Assembly (NCBI GenBank): GCA_945898055.1 | Contig: CAMDGV010000003.1 | Span: 85,070 to 149,069, forward strand | DNA length: 64,000 nucleotides | Direction of reading: 5' to 3' | Source of the DNA: Akkermansia muciniphila | GTDB lineage: Bacteria > Verrucomicrobiota > Verrucomicrobiia > Limisphaerales > UBA9464 | In this document: positions 36,897-45,258 of the stretch, piece by piece | Layout: every line of letters starts with the position of its first letter | Position numbering within the stretch: position 1 is the first letter of the stretch | The notes under the pieces: generated by a model | Databases searched by the model: none | What the model was told of the DNA's origin: nothing | What the model saw: the letters and a program-made list of their open reading frames with translations, nothing else | Position numbers and translations under genes: made by a program

Positions 36897-37445
36897 CTAC
36901 GGATTAAAAATGTGTTGGTAGGGGAAAACCTTTGCTCGTGCACGCCGAGTTGCCGCTTCGACAAACGCGGATTCTCTGGCGAGGGGAGTGCCGAGCCATT
37001 CAACCCGAACCTCGACACCCGCGATCCGAGGCAAGTCAAGTCGGTCGCTGTCCCAGCAAGCCATCACTGTCGGAACCTCGGGGATTCGCCCCCCTGTGTG
37101 GGTTCGACAAGCTTTCTCCAATAAGACGAGGCCGTCAGTATCCATCGGGAGAAGGCCCTGCTGGGACAAATCCTGAACCAACACAGCAGCCCGAGCCCCA
37201 TGCTTAGGATCGATGAGATCATTCCGTCGGCAGGAGTCGTGCAGGACGGCAAAACTGCTGACAACATCCCTCCGGATCTCAGGGTTTGACGCAGCCAGTC
37301 GCAGACCGTTCTCCAGAACCCGAGCCCAATGACTTGCTCCATGCAAGCTCACCCACCGCAACCGATATCGAAGGCGAACCCAATCTACACACCGCTGCAA
37401 AACCAAAGCCCAATCAGGATCGATCTCCGGGGGGATATGTTCCAC
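36897..37445 (-). CDS. HD-domain-like phosphohydrolase
   Basis: 182 residues from GTG at 37445. Candidate metal ligands follow the HD pattern: H39 in HGASHWARV, H69-D70 in AVLHDSCRR, H82 and H116, and an Asp in CWDSDRLDLPRI. The last motif, an Asp-rich CWDxDRLDL, is typical of small HD hydrolases that act on nucleotides. Substrate unknown. It is divergent from the phosphatase at 37633 with 187 bases between the starts, so they may share a control region. Confidence 0.65.
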   Translation of the reverse strand: MEHIPPEIDPDWALVLQRCVDWVRLRYRLRWVSLHGASHWARVLENGLRLAASNPEIRRDVVSSFAVLHDSCRRNDLIDPKHGARAAVLVQDLSQQGLLPMDTDGLVLLEKACRTHTGGRIPEVPTVMACWDSDRLDLPRIAGVEVRVEWLGTPLARESAFVEAATRRARAKVFPYQHIFNP

Positions 37446-37632
37446 GCGGTCGAGGGTAGTCGAATTGAGTCAAACAAACCCAGTCCTTTCGATCCACAAA
37501 GCGCGTCGAAAGAACCCTGCCCATTGTCCAGAAAGACTCAGACCTGAAACCGCGCGAGTCTTCGACCAAGAGCCCATATTACCACCCCAATTTGACACCC
37601 ATGCTAAGGTGATTTTCCGTTTCTCTCCCCAA

Positions 37633-38175
37633 ATGCGACACCAAAAAAAAGCCCATATCACCGCCCCCTTCCGAGACTGGGTTCCCCGGCTCCAAATCGG
37701 ACGTGCCTATCGCCCGGGCTACGATTCGAAGCAGTTGATCACAACGTCAGAATCGGTCCAGGATTGGATTCTCGGAGTCAAAGCACTCGGAGTGCGTTCT
37801 GTGATCAGCCTGCTGAGCGAGCCGGAACTTCAATGGTATGAGCACCTGCCAGGAGGCCTTTTGGGAATCTATCAGTCGACCGGCCTTAGAACCTTCAGTT
37901 TACCGGTTCCCTTGGACATCCCCGGTGTTTTGACTCCCAACCATTTGGAACAACTTGAGGCCGCCTTCGAAAGGCTCCCCCGACCGCTGGTGATCCACTG
38001 CAGTGCCGGATTGATTCGCAGCGGGGCGGCCGTCGCTCATTTGGTCCAAAAGATCTCTCTAATCACTTCTCCCGAGATGCCTTCCGTGGACCCGGAGATC
38101 CTTCGCCGTCGGATAACGTCGGGATCGACGGGGTCGACGGGGTCGCCCGCGATTGCGGCGGTCACGCCGACATGA
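37633..38175 (+). CDS. Small protein-tyrosine/dual-specificity phosphatase-fold protein
   Basis: 180 residues from ATG at 37633; earlier in-frame starts overlap low-quality sequence. The P-loop H-C-x5-R is intact (HCSAGLIRSG; Cys123, Arg129), and D95 in PVPLDIPG is placed for the general acid. The fold start (RLQIGRAYRPG, GVRSVISLLSEPE) is that of dual-specificity phosphatases. Its substrate may be phosphoprotein or a small phosphoester. The C-terminus runs into a 9-bp tandem repeat (encoding GSTGSTGS) and then IS remnants, so the natural end may have been lost. Confidence 0.7.
   Translation: MRHQKKAHITAPFRDWVPRLQIGRAYRPGYDSKQLITTSESVQDWILGVKALGVRSVISLLSEPELQWYEHLPGGLLGIYQSTGLRTFSLPVPLDIPGVLTPNHLEQLEAAFERLPRPLVIHCSAGLIRSGAAVAHLVQKISLITSPEMPSVDPEILRRRITSGSTGSTGSPAIAAVTPT
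38117..38144 (+). repeat. 9-bp tandem repeat, about three copies
   Basis: The unit is GGGRTCGAC (GGGATCGAC, GGGGTCGAC, GGGGTCG..). It lies in the last codons of the phosphatase gene and borders the transposase remnant. Confidence 0.6.
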
Positions 38176-38409
38176 AGACAGCTACTTGTTAAGGACGAAT
38201 CAGTTCGGGAAATATCGCGGAGAGTTGTGGAACCAGTTTATGCGGTTGGTGGAGGTCAAAGAGGCGTTCGGAAACCTGAAGGAGATCCAAGCATCTGGCC
38301 GTGGCACCGGGATGCCCACCGGATCGAGGCGCATAGGTTCGTCTGCTTTTTGGCCTACTGCCTGCAGTTAAGCCTGAAGGTCCGGATGGAGCGGAGGGCG
38401 CTGGACTGA
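38145..38409 (+). pseudogene. IS1634-type transposase, C-terminal fragment with a frameshift
   Basis: In one frame the sequence reads SYLLRTNQFGKYRGELWNQF and LVEVKEAFGNLK; after losing one base near 38277 it continues in another as DPSIWPWHRDAHRIEAHRFV and CFLAYCLQLSLKVRM to a stop at 38407. Together this matches the end of IS1634-family DDE transposases, where the catalytic Glu lies in a VEEAFKDLK-type motif followed by RIEAHIFVAFLAYCL. The N-terminal two thirds are missing and no terminal inverted repeat was seen. Confidence 0.65.
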
Positions 38410-38410
38410 C

Positions 38411-38437
38411 TTAAATAAAAAAGTAGTTAACTATAAA
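38411..38437 (+). promoter_or_regulatory. Possible promoter of the AT-rich cassette
   Basis: TTAAAT at 38411-38416 and TATAAA at 38432-38437 are spaced 15 bases apart, just downstream of the transposase remnant and 18 bases before the first small ORF. The -35 match is weak. Confidence 0.3.
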
Positions 38438-38454
38438 ATAGATGAGTGAGAATA

Positions 38455-38628
38455 ATGAACAAGAATGAGCCAAATAAAAGAGTTTTAAATGAATTAATCG
38501 ACGAATTAATCAGAGCCACAGTTCAAGACGACTTAAATCTTAAATTATTAGATAAGTCTATTGATGCAGACTCGGTTAGTTATTCAGTTCATCTAGCTAA
38601 AACAATTAAAGAATTCATAAGTGAATAA
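38455..38628 (+). CDS. Small acidic AT-rich ORF, hypothetical
   Basis: 57 residues from ATG at 38455 (38446 also possible). It is strongly AT-rich, unlike the rest of the window, and has plausible helical protein composition (VLNELIDELIRATVQDDL). It overlaps the next small ORF by eight bases (GTGAATAA), as coupled genes do. No family recognised. The composition and its position between an IS remnant and defence-gene relics point to recent arrival from a low-GC source. Confidence 0.45.
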   Translation: MNKNEPNKRVLNELIDELIRATVQDDLNLKLLDKSIDADSVSYSVHLAKTIKEFISE

Positions 38629-38773
38629 AGTTAGATTAACTAAAGCCCGGGATTTGCTTAAGAGGGTTGATGTATTTAATCAAAGCGTTGCTTTACCGCT
38701 CTACGTCAAAAAAGCAATTTCCTATCAATTGCTTCTGCTGGGATGGCAGGCGAGAGGCCTACCCCACTCTTGA
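38621..38773 (+). CDS. Small basic AT-rich ORF, possibly truncated
   Basis: 50 codons from GTG at 38621 to TGA at 38771-38773. The first ~40 residues (KVRLTKARDLLKRVDVF and on to AISYQLLLLGW) are basic and helical; the last ten run into GC-rich sequence that overlaps the opposite-strand PglX relic, so the original gene was probably longer. With the acidic ORF before it, this forms a two-gene cassette. Function unknown. Confidence 0.35.
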   Translation: MNKVRLTKARDLLKRVDVFNQSVALPLYVKKAISYQLLLLGWQARGLPHS

Positions 38774-38786
38774 AAGACTGGAAAGA

Positions 38787-38906
38787 AAGGGTGGTGAGGT
38801 AGTCGGACGTCTGCGCGGTGAGCACGTAATCGAGCTTGCGCGTGACCGCCTCCATGAGCTGGCGGCGGACGGCCGGGGCGAAGGTCTTGAGGGCCGGGGT
38901 GTTCAT
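38787..38906 (-). pseudogene. BREX-type PglX methyltransferase, N-terminal stub
   Basis: From ATG at 38906 the frame reads MNTPALKTFAPAVRRQLMEA and continues to about residue 40 (YVLTAQTSDYLTT). This is how BREX PglX adenine-specific methyltransferases begin. The similarity then ends; the remaining frame to 38706 does not resemble PglX and the ~1150 further residues of the enzyme are absent. It is therefore a truncated relic. The start overlaps the end of the Fic relic, suggesting they were once one transcript. Confidence 0.55.
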
Positions 38907-39500
38907 CCGGGGCGCTTTGATTCCAAAGTTTTCGCCGCCTCCCGGTCATAAACAATGACCCTGACTTCCTCGACGGTGAATTTGATGCCTTCGATGAAAT
39001 TGGAGAAATACGCTTCCCAGAAGGCGCGGTTTTCCAATTCCGTAGGCGAGAGGGTCTTGGGTTCATCGCCGCCGTGAGCCCGCGCAATCTGCATGTTTTC
39101 CAGAATGGCTCTTGCCTGGCTCGAGGTGAACACCTCGTTACCCTCTTCCAAGGGTATCCGAGTGTCATCAGTCTGTGGTTTGGGACCACGCCAGATACGA
39201 ATCTCCAATCTAGGAAGTTTCCGTACCGGGGCCACGGCACCCGGCAAGGTGAGGTGAAGTTTGCCGCCCGGCGAAACATCGGCTTCCAAAGCAGAACGGT
39301 GACTGATCAACGCGCCGGGCTAAAAATGAGCGGCGATTTCAAGACGGTGCCGGCGCACGATTTCCCCTAGTGGCGAAGTCAAGTCATCGGTGTAAAGCAG
39401 TCATCGGTGTAAAGCTTGGAGGCAATCTTCCGCATCTTCCCACTTTTACGGCGCGTGAGATTTCAGCGGAACGAGAGGCAATGGCGAAGACGATGGCCAT
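38903..39500 (-). pseudogene. Fic-family protein with AbiEi-like N-terminus, multiply disrupted
   Basis: Read from ATG at 39500: MAIVFAIASRSAEISRAV, then a 1-base frameshift in an A-run near 39443; KSGKMRKIASKLYTDD, then a 17-bp tandem duplication that shifts the frame again; LTSPLGEIVRRHRLEIAAHF, then an in-frame TAG at 39320-39322; then PGALISHRSALEADVSPGG and onward to FSNFIEGIKFTVEEV, the Fic N-terminal S-x-x-I-E-G inhibitory-helix motif. The Fic catalytic HPFxxGNG(R) motif is missing, so the C-terminal core was deleted. The N-terminal part resembles the helix-turn-helix/AbiEi-type domain fused to some Fic proteins. Confidence 0.65.
39382..39415. repeat. Perfect 17-bp tandem duplication
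   Basis: AGTCATCGGTGTAAAGC occurs twice in direct tandem (39382-39398 and 39399-39415). Removing one unit restores the reading frame of the Fic relic, so it is a recent slippage-type inactivating mutation. Confidence 0.85.
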
Positions 39501-39541
39501 AACAATTCATATGATTACGAAGCCGTGAGGAGTCTCAAGAA

Positions 39542-40390
39542 TTATGCCTCTGCGTTCAAAGCCTTCTTTAACCGCAACAATTGACGAAGTAATGGCTCCA
39601 TCTCGGTAAGAGGAATCATATTAGGCCCATCGCTTAGGGCAGTATCTGGATCGGGATGGGTTTCGATAAACAGACCCGAAACGCCGGAGACCACCGCGCA
39701 TCGCGCTAAAACGGGTGCGAACTCGCGCTGACCGCCCGAGCGATCACCCTGCCCGCCGGGTAACTGAACCGAATGGGTGGCATCAAAGACAGTTGGGAAT
39801 CCAAGTTGAGCCAGAAGCGGTATCGAACGCATATCGGCTACTAAATTGTTGTAGCCGAAGGTTGTTCCACGTTCGGTGACCAAGATTTGCTCCGCCCCGC
39901 CTTCGGAGGCTTTGGCCACCACGTTCTTCATGTCGCCAGGTGCTAAAAATTGACCCTTTTTAATATTTACAATTCGACCGGTCGAAACAGCCGCGTGGAT
40001 TAGATCTGTTTGCCGACATAAGAACGCTGGAATCTGGAGAACATCACACACTTTCCCGGCAGCGACAGCTTGTTCCACCGTGTGAACATCGGTCAGCAAG
40101 GGTACTCCGGTTGCGATCCTGACCCTTTGAAGTATCGCTAATCCTTCCTCTAATCCAGGGCCGCGGAAGGATTGGCCTGAGGATCGATTCGCTTTGTCAA
40201 AACTGGCTTTAAACACGAAGGGAATCTTTAATCGTCTACAGGTCGCTTTCAAAGAGCTCGCTACTTTTAAGCACAGTGCTTCGCTCTCGATGACACAGGG
40301 TCCAGAGATGAGAAACAAACGACGCGGATCATTTAACGCACGCCAGAGTTTTGAATTGTCAGCAGGCACGCGCAGGTGATCGGCCCCCAT
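39542..40390 (-). CDS. kdsA: 3-deoxy-8-phosphooctulonate synthase (KDO-8-P synthase)
   Basis: 282 residues from ATG at 40390, the normal length. Typical segments: [49 protein letters not shown], and [11 protein letters not shown] near the C-terminus. It condenses phosphoenolpyruvate with arabinose 5-phosphate to make KDO-8-phosphate for lipopolysaccharide. Together with lpxD at 60199 it shows that the cell makes LPS. No other KDO gene is adjacent. Confidence 0.95.
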   Translation of the reverse strand: MGADHLRVPADNSKLWRALNDPRRLFLISGPCVIESEALCLKVASSLKATCRRLKIPFVFKASFDKANRSSGQSFRGPGLEEGLAILQRVRIATGVPLLTDVHTVEQAVAAGKVCDVLQIPAFLCRQTDLIHAAVSTGRIVNIKKGQFLAPGDMKNVVAKASEGGAEQILVTERGTTFGYNNLVADMRSIPLLAQLGFPTVFDATHSVQLPGGQGDRSGGQREFAPVLARCAVVSGVSGLFIETHPDPDTALSDGPNMIPLTEMEPLLRQLLRLKKALNAEA

Positions 40391-40841
40391 TCTCCCCTTG
40401 GCAACCCTAGAGTTTGCAATTTTCGGTGTCAGTCCCGGTGGACCCTGCTAAATCGAATCTGGTCGTGGCGAGATCGCCTTAGTTGATTCCATGGTGGAGA
40501 AAAGCTAAGCTGACTCCTTAATTACCTCATGGCGCGGAGGCATCCCTGAGATCCTTTGCATACTGACTCCACCGTTCCTTTTCCCAAGGGATCTTTTACC
40601 AACCTCAAGAGTGGGAGTGGCAGAACCGATAAATGCCCGAACTTTTGTTTACCCTAAAAACGGCAGTTCCGGGCAGATTGCACTGGGGAAGGAGTGAGAA
40701 AGGGCTCTCGATACCTCGTCTACGATCGGTTCGATCGACCGGTGCCTTGCCTCCATTTTTTGGTTCCTGAGCAGTTAAATTTTTGACCTCTTGAGGTTGT
40801 ACTTGCGGTGAAGGCGTCTCTGCGAGTAGTTGGAATGAGCC
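40391..40841. other. Intergenic region, no gene seen
   Basis: 451 bases between the divergent kdsA and DASS transporter genes. It must contain both promoters, but no consensus pair stands out. An ACCTC-TT-GAGGT inverted repeat lies at about 40788. No RNA family recognised. Confidence 0.4.
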
Positions 40842-42365
40842 ATGTCATCTTTGTTGAATCCTGTGGACTCCTTGTCGCGCCTGTCCCCAGCAGAGGAGAA
40901 ATTCGAGGAGATTCGCCGGCAGATTGGATTCTGGATCGCCCCTCTAGTGCTACTGATTATCTGGTTTATTCCCCTCCCTGGGTTAGCCGAGACGCCGCGA
41001 CATCTCTTTGCTATTGTTGGCATGGCACTGGTGCTCTGGATGACGGAAGCGATTCCCCTTGCGGCCACCGCGCTTCTAGCTCCTTCACTGTGTGTGGTTG
41101 CCGGATTGGGGTCGGCTCGCGACGTTTTTAAGCCCTTTGCCGATCCGGTTATTTTTCTTTTTATTGGCAGCTTTATGCTTGGGGAGGCCCTGCTGAAACA
41201 CGGACTCAACCGAAGGTTTGCTTTTGGGATCCTCGGGCATCCTTGGGTGGGTACTAACCCATTCCGACTTTATGCTGCATTTGGCGGAATTACCGCGCTC
41301 GTTTCGATGTGGGTTTCTAACGCCGCCACCACCGCTATGATGCTGCCTATCGGACTTTCGATCCTTTCTGAGATAGGGTCACGGCAGGGACTCCAAAATT
41401 TTCGATCCTCATCCTTTGCCTCGGGATTGGTGCTCATCACCGCCTTTGCCGCCAGCGTAGGTGGGATGGCGACCCCCATTGGAACACCGCCCAACCTGAT
41501 TGGGATCGGCGCAATTGAGCGCCTTTTAGGGGTTAAAATTACTTTTTTCGCTTGGATGAAGGTGGGTTTGCCGACCGCCCTGCTTTTAAGCTTGTTCTTA
41601 ATCTGGCGATTTAGCCGGACCTGCCCACCGGGCCAAGGGGTTCTGGAGGGGAACCGAGACTGGCTACGCTCTGAGGGTCTCCAACTGGGCCCTTGGACCG
41701 TCGGCCAGAGGAACGTCGTCGTGGTCTTTTTTCTGGCAGTCGTTGCTTGGATTCTACCCGGATTGATTGCTGCATTTGCAAAGGAAGGATCCGCATCTTC
41801 CAGTTACCTCTGGGTGACATCGCATTTCCCAGAGAGTATTGTGGGACTGTTGGCGGCCTCACTTTTATTTTTACTTCCGGCGGGGAAAGGTTCTTCGCGA
41901 GGTACCTTGGAGTGGAAGGATGCGGTTGGAATTGATTGGGGAACTATTTTGCTTTTTGCCGGAGGAATGGCCTTGGGTGAGCTGATGTTTTCAACCGGAC
42001 TCGCCCGATGGATCGGTGGTGGTTTAGCCGAAGTGTTTCATGCTAAAACCGTGTTTGGTTTGACCTTACTTTTCACGGTAGTCGGGGTGTTAGTCAGTGA
42101 AATGACGACCAACACTGCTTCAGCGACAATGATCGTTCCCATCGCCATCGCGGTTGCACAAGCGGCTCAATTGGATCCGATCAAGCCGGCCTTAGCAGCG
42201 TGTCTGGGTTGTTCGATGGGATTTCTTCTGCCGGTTTCGACCGGGCCGAATGCGATGGCTTACGGAACCGGGTGTGTCTCCATTCGCACGATGATGCGTC
42301 ACGGATTCTGGCTAGATATCGTCGGCACATTTGTGATTGTTGTTGTCGTCATGCTGCTGGGGTAA
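40842..42365 (+). CDS. DASS/SLC13 family dicarboxylate symporter
   Basis: 507 residues from ATG at 40842, with about 12 membrane segments. The two Ser-Asn-Ala/Thr-type ion-binding motifs are visible as WVSNAATTAMMLPIG (~150) and EMTTNTASATMIVPIA (~425). FAASVGGMATPIGTPPNLIGIG is the family signature. It imports C4-dicarboxylates or other anions with sodium. A ~30-residue cytoplasmic N-terminus precedes the first helix. The substrate cannot be fixed from sequence. Confidence 0.9.
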   Translation: MSSLLNPVDSLSRLSPAEEKFEEIRRQIGFWIAPLVLLIIWFIPLPGLAETPRHLFAIVGMALVLWMTEAIPLAATALLAPSLCVVAGLGSARDVFKPFADPVIFLFIGSFMLGEALLKHGLNRRFAFGILGHPWVGTNPFRLYAAFGGITALVSMWVSNAATTAMMLPIGLSILSEIGSRQGLQNFRSSSFASGLVLITAFAASVGGMATPIGTPPNLIGIGAIERLLGVKITFFAWMKVGLPTALLLSLFLIWRFSRTCPPGQGVLEGNRDWLRSEGLQLGPWTVGQRNVVVVFFLAVVAWILPGLIAAFAKEGSASSSYLWVTSHFPESIVGLLAASLLFLLPAGKGSSRGTLEWKDAVGIDWGTILLFAGGMALGELMFSTGLARWIGGGLAEVFHAKTVFGLTLLFTVVGVLVSEMTTNTASATMIVPIAIAVAQAAQLDPIKPALAACLGCSMGFLLPVSTGPNAMAYGTGCVSIRTMMRHGFWLDIVGTFVIVVVVMLLG

Positions 42366-42632
42366 GCCGCCGGAGACATTTGAACGGGACACTCTTGTGG
42401 TTGCGGGACAACCTCATTTAATCTGATGAAGTGATTCTCCAGACGTTTCTTCGGCAGGCAATGGTTGCGCTTTTGAGTGCCTCTTGGTTGTTCGAAACGA
42501 GGGTGGACTGTCCGAAAGTCGCCGAAGTAACCCCTCTGGCACCTTAGATTTTTTGCCGCTAAGAGGCCTAATTTTCCTGAAATTACTCGCGAAGTTGCGT
42601 CACCGATCTTCCCCCGTCAGACTGGGAAACAC

Positions 42633-44816
42633 TTGCTACCTGATTCCAAAAAACAGTTTGCTGAAAGCCTGTCCGGGCTGATTGAACGAGTCACATTTTT
42701 CAACGAGGACACCGGGTTTTCAGTCGTTAAGGTCAAAGTCAAGGGACAGAGAGAGCCAGTGACCGTTTTGGGTACCTTAGCCTCAGTAAGCGCAGGGGAG
42801 TGGGTCACCGCACAAGGTCATTGGATTCAGGACCGGGAGTTCGGTCTTCAGTTCCGAGCCGAGATACTCACCAGCACCCCACCCACGAGTCGCGAAGGTA
42901 TCGAAAAGTATTTGGGGAGTGGTATGGTCAAGGGAATCGGACCCGTTTACGCCAAGAAGTTGGTCAAAAAATTTGGTGAGGCAATTTTTGAGATTATCGA
43001 AACCCAATCGGCCCGAATGGAAGAAATCGAGGGCATTGGCCCGCTGCGCCGCAAGCGAATCAAACAAGCTTGGGAGGAGCAGAAGGTCATTCGGGGGATT
43101 ATGCTCTTCCTGCACAGTAACGGTGTCAGCACCAGTCGGGCCGTTCGCATTTTCAAAACCTACGGTGCCGAGGCGATTTCCACGGTGCAAAATGACCCCT
43201 ACCGATTGGCTAAAGACATTCCTAACATCGGATTTAAAACGGCCGATCAAATTGCCCAAAAGATAGGTATTTCTGTCGATTCACTGCTGAGAGCGGGGGC
43301 GGGGCTCAGTCATGTTCTCGTCGAGGCAATTCAAGCCGGACACTGCGCTCTGCCGATGGATCAACTTCTTGCTAGAGCGGTGGACTTACTTCTGATCGCC
43401 AAATCGATTGTTGTTGAGGCTTTGGAACGAACTTTAGCCAGAAAGGACTTAGTTCAAGAGTCGATCGAGGGGCAGGATTTGGTCTTCCTCCCGCACCTAA
43501 AGCGGGCCGAAGAAATCGTCGCCCATCGCATCGGTGATCTGGTCCGGCAATCGACCACTTTTCCACAAATCGACTTCGATAAAACTGTCCTCTGGTGCCA
43601 AGAAATAAGCGGCAAGGAATTAGCGCCTAGCCAACGAGAGGCCCTCCGGTTGGCGTTGTCGAGTCGGGTGCTCATTATAACCGGTGGACCTGGGGTTGGT
43701 AAAACCACCTTAGTGAACTCGATCCTACTGATTTTGCGGTCCAAGAAAGTCTGCTGCTTACTGTGTGCACCTACTGGGAGGGCGGCCAAACGGCTCAGCG
43801 AAACAACGGGAAGTGAGGCAAAGACGATTCATCGATTGCTCGAAGTAAATCCCGGCGCGGGCGGTTTTAATCGCAATGAAAACAACCCGTTGGAGTGCGA
43901 TCTGCTGGTTGTCGATGAAACTTCAATGGTGGATATCGTTCTGATGTCCCACCTCCTGCGGGCCTTGCCAACCAAGGCAAATCTTCTGCTAGTGGGCGAT
44001 ATGGATCAGTTGCCTAGCGTCGGCCCAGGAATGGTTTTGCGGCATCTGATTGAAAGTCAGACTGTCCCAGTGGTGCGATTGACCGAGGTCTTTCGACAAT
44101 CTGCTGACAGTCGAATCATTACCAGTGCCCATAGTGTCAATGAGGGCAGGATTCCGATCGCGAGCAAGAAAGGAGATCCGTCGGATTTTTATTTTGTTGA
44201 TCGAACCGATCCCGAGCACCTCCTTGAGACCGTGATCGACATGGTCAAAACACGGATCCCCGCCAAGTTCCACTTGGATGCCATTCGAGATATCCAAGTG
44301 CTATGCCCAATGAACCGAGGTTCATTGGGCAGTCATGCCCTGAATGTTCGGCTTCAGCAGGCGCTGAATCCAGCACTCCCCAATGAACCGAGTGCAGAGA
44401 AATTTGGTTGGCGTTTTTGCTTACGAGATAAAGTCATCCAAACTTCAAATAATTACGATAAAGAGGTCTTCAATGGCGATATCGGACAAGTGACAGCCAT
44501 TGACGAGACGGAGCGTGAATTGACCATCTGCTTTGATCAACGTGAGGTGGTCTATGAATTTGGTGAGCTGGATGAAATCTCGCTCGCCTATGCGATCACC
44601 GTCCATAAGTCGCAAGGTTCGGAGTTTCCTGCGGTGGTCATTCCGATCGCGATGCAGCAGCACATGTTACTTCAGCGAAATCTTATCTACACTGGGATCA
44701 CCCGTGGAAAGAAACTCGTGGTGCTTGTCGGCCAGGGGCAAGCGTTAGATAAGGCTGTAAAAAACAACAGTCCACAAAACCGATTCTCCGGTCTCTTAAC
44801 GCGATTAAAGGCATAA
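42633..44816 (+). CDS. recD2: ATP-dependent RecD2-type DNA helicase
   Basis: 727 residues from TTG at 42633; no better ATG lies upstream and the OB-like N-terminus (ESLSGLIERVTFFNEDTGFSV) begins here. Helix-hairpin-helix repeats (GIGPVYAKKLVKKFG; EIEGIGPLRRKRI; NIGFKTADQIAQKIG) are followed by Walker A (TGGPGVGKTT, about 350), motif II (VVDETSMVD), and C-terminal motif VI (AITVHKSQGSEFPAVV). This matches the stand-alone 5'-3' SF1B helicase RecD2, found where RecBC is absent. It acts in DNA repair. A weak stem-loop follows at 44822-44849. Confidence 0.93.
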   Translation: MLPDSKKQFAESLSGLIERVTFFNEDTGFSVVKVKVKGQREPVTVLGTLASVSAGEWVTAQGHWIQDREFGLQFRAEILTSTPPTSREGIEKYLGSGMVKGIGPVYAKKLVKKFGEAIFEIIETQSARMEEIEGIGPLRRKRIKQAWEEQKVIRGIMLFLHSNGVSTSRAVRIFKTYGAEAISTVQNDPYRLAKDIPNIGFKTADQIAQKIGISVDSLLRAGAGLSHVLVEAIQAGHCALPMDQLLARAVDLLLIAKSIVVEALERTLARKDLVQESIEGQDLVFLPHLKRAEEIVAHRIGDLVRQSTTFPQIDFDKTVLWCQEISGKELAPSQREALRLALSSRVLIITGGPGVGKTTLVNSILLILRSKKVCCLLCAPTGRAAKRLSETTGSEAKTIHRLLEVNPGAGGFNRNENNPLECDLLVVDETSMVDIVLMSHLLRALPTKANLLLVGDMDQLPSVGPGMVLRHLIESQTVPVVRLTEVFRQSADSRIITSAHSVNEGRIPIASKKGDPSDFYFVDRTDPEHLLETVIDMVKTRIPAKFHLDAIRDIQVLCPMNRGSLGSHALNVRLQQALNPALPNEPSAEKFGWRFCLRDKVIQTSNNYDKEVFNGDIGQVTAIDETERELTICFDQREVVYEFGELDEISLAYAITVHKSQGSEFPAVVIPIAMQQHMLLQRNLIYTGITRGKKLVVLVGQGQALDKAVKNNSPQNRFSGLLTRLKA

Positions 44817-45203
44817 ATAGTTTCCTGTCATTAAGGCAAAAGTCAGGAATCGCGATTTTAGAAAAAGGGCTCTGACCCGAGAGTTGAGGAAGGTTCCATC
44901 GCCCCCGACTCTTTCCCAGGGGGAATTATGGCGGGAATTTTAACGCATGGTGCGTCAGGCCCTAGTAGTATAAACCAGCAACAACTGGACCGCCCTTAGC
45001 TCCCCAAGTTCCCGGGCCGGCGACTCCGCTTTCGCCTCGCCCACCGCTCGGAACTGGACCTGAAAGTCCGGACTGGAACTGGCTCAATCCTCAGCAAAAC
45101 CCCCAGAAATACAGGGATTTGAAGACTCATCTGCTTATTGAGATTTACCCGGAAAATTCTGAGGTCTGAAGCTTTAAAAGAGGGGGCAAATGCAGATTTT
45201 AAG
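44817..45203. other. Intergenic region, no gene seen
   Basis: It lies between the convergent recD2 and typA genes. A TTCCTG/CAGGAA stem-loop sits at 44822-44849 and could end recD2 transcription. A short GGAC/GTCC hairpin lies near 45056. No known RNA family was recognised. Confidence 0.4.
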
Positions 45204-45204
45204 C

Positions 45205-45245
45205 AAAAAAAGACCGGATCGGCTTTTGGCGGATCCGGTCTTTTG
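45205..45245 (-). terminator. Terminator of typA, possibly bidirectional
   Basis: AGACCGGATC at 45211-45220 pairs with GGATCCGGTC at 45231-45240. On the minus strand the stem is followed by a run of seven T residues. A TTTT on the plus side could serve the opposite direction. It lies 14 bases beyond the typA stop. Confidence 0.8.
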
Positions 45246-45258
45246 CTTGATCGTCGAC

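Noticed and set aside
38117..38144. Short tandem repeat as a CRISPR array
   Set aside because: Units are 9 bp with no spacers; no cas genes anywhere in the window.
42366..42632. Photolyase-like N-terminal peptide (TLLWLRDNL) in the gap before recD2
   Set aside because: Only about ten residues before a stop; too short to support even a relic.
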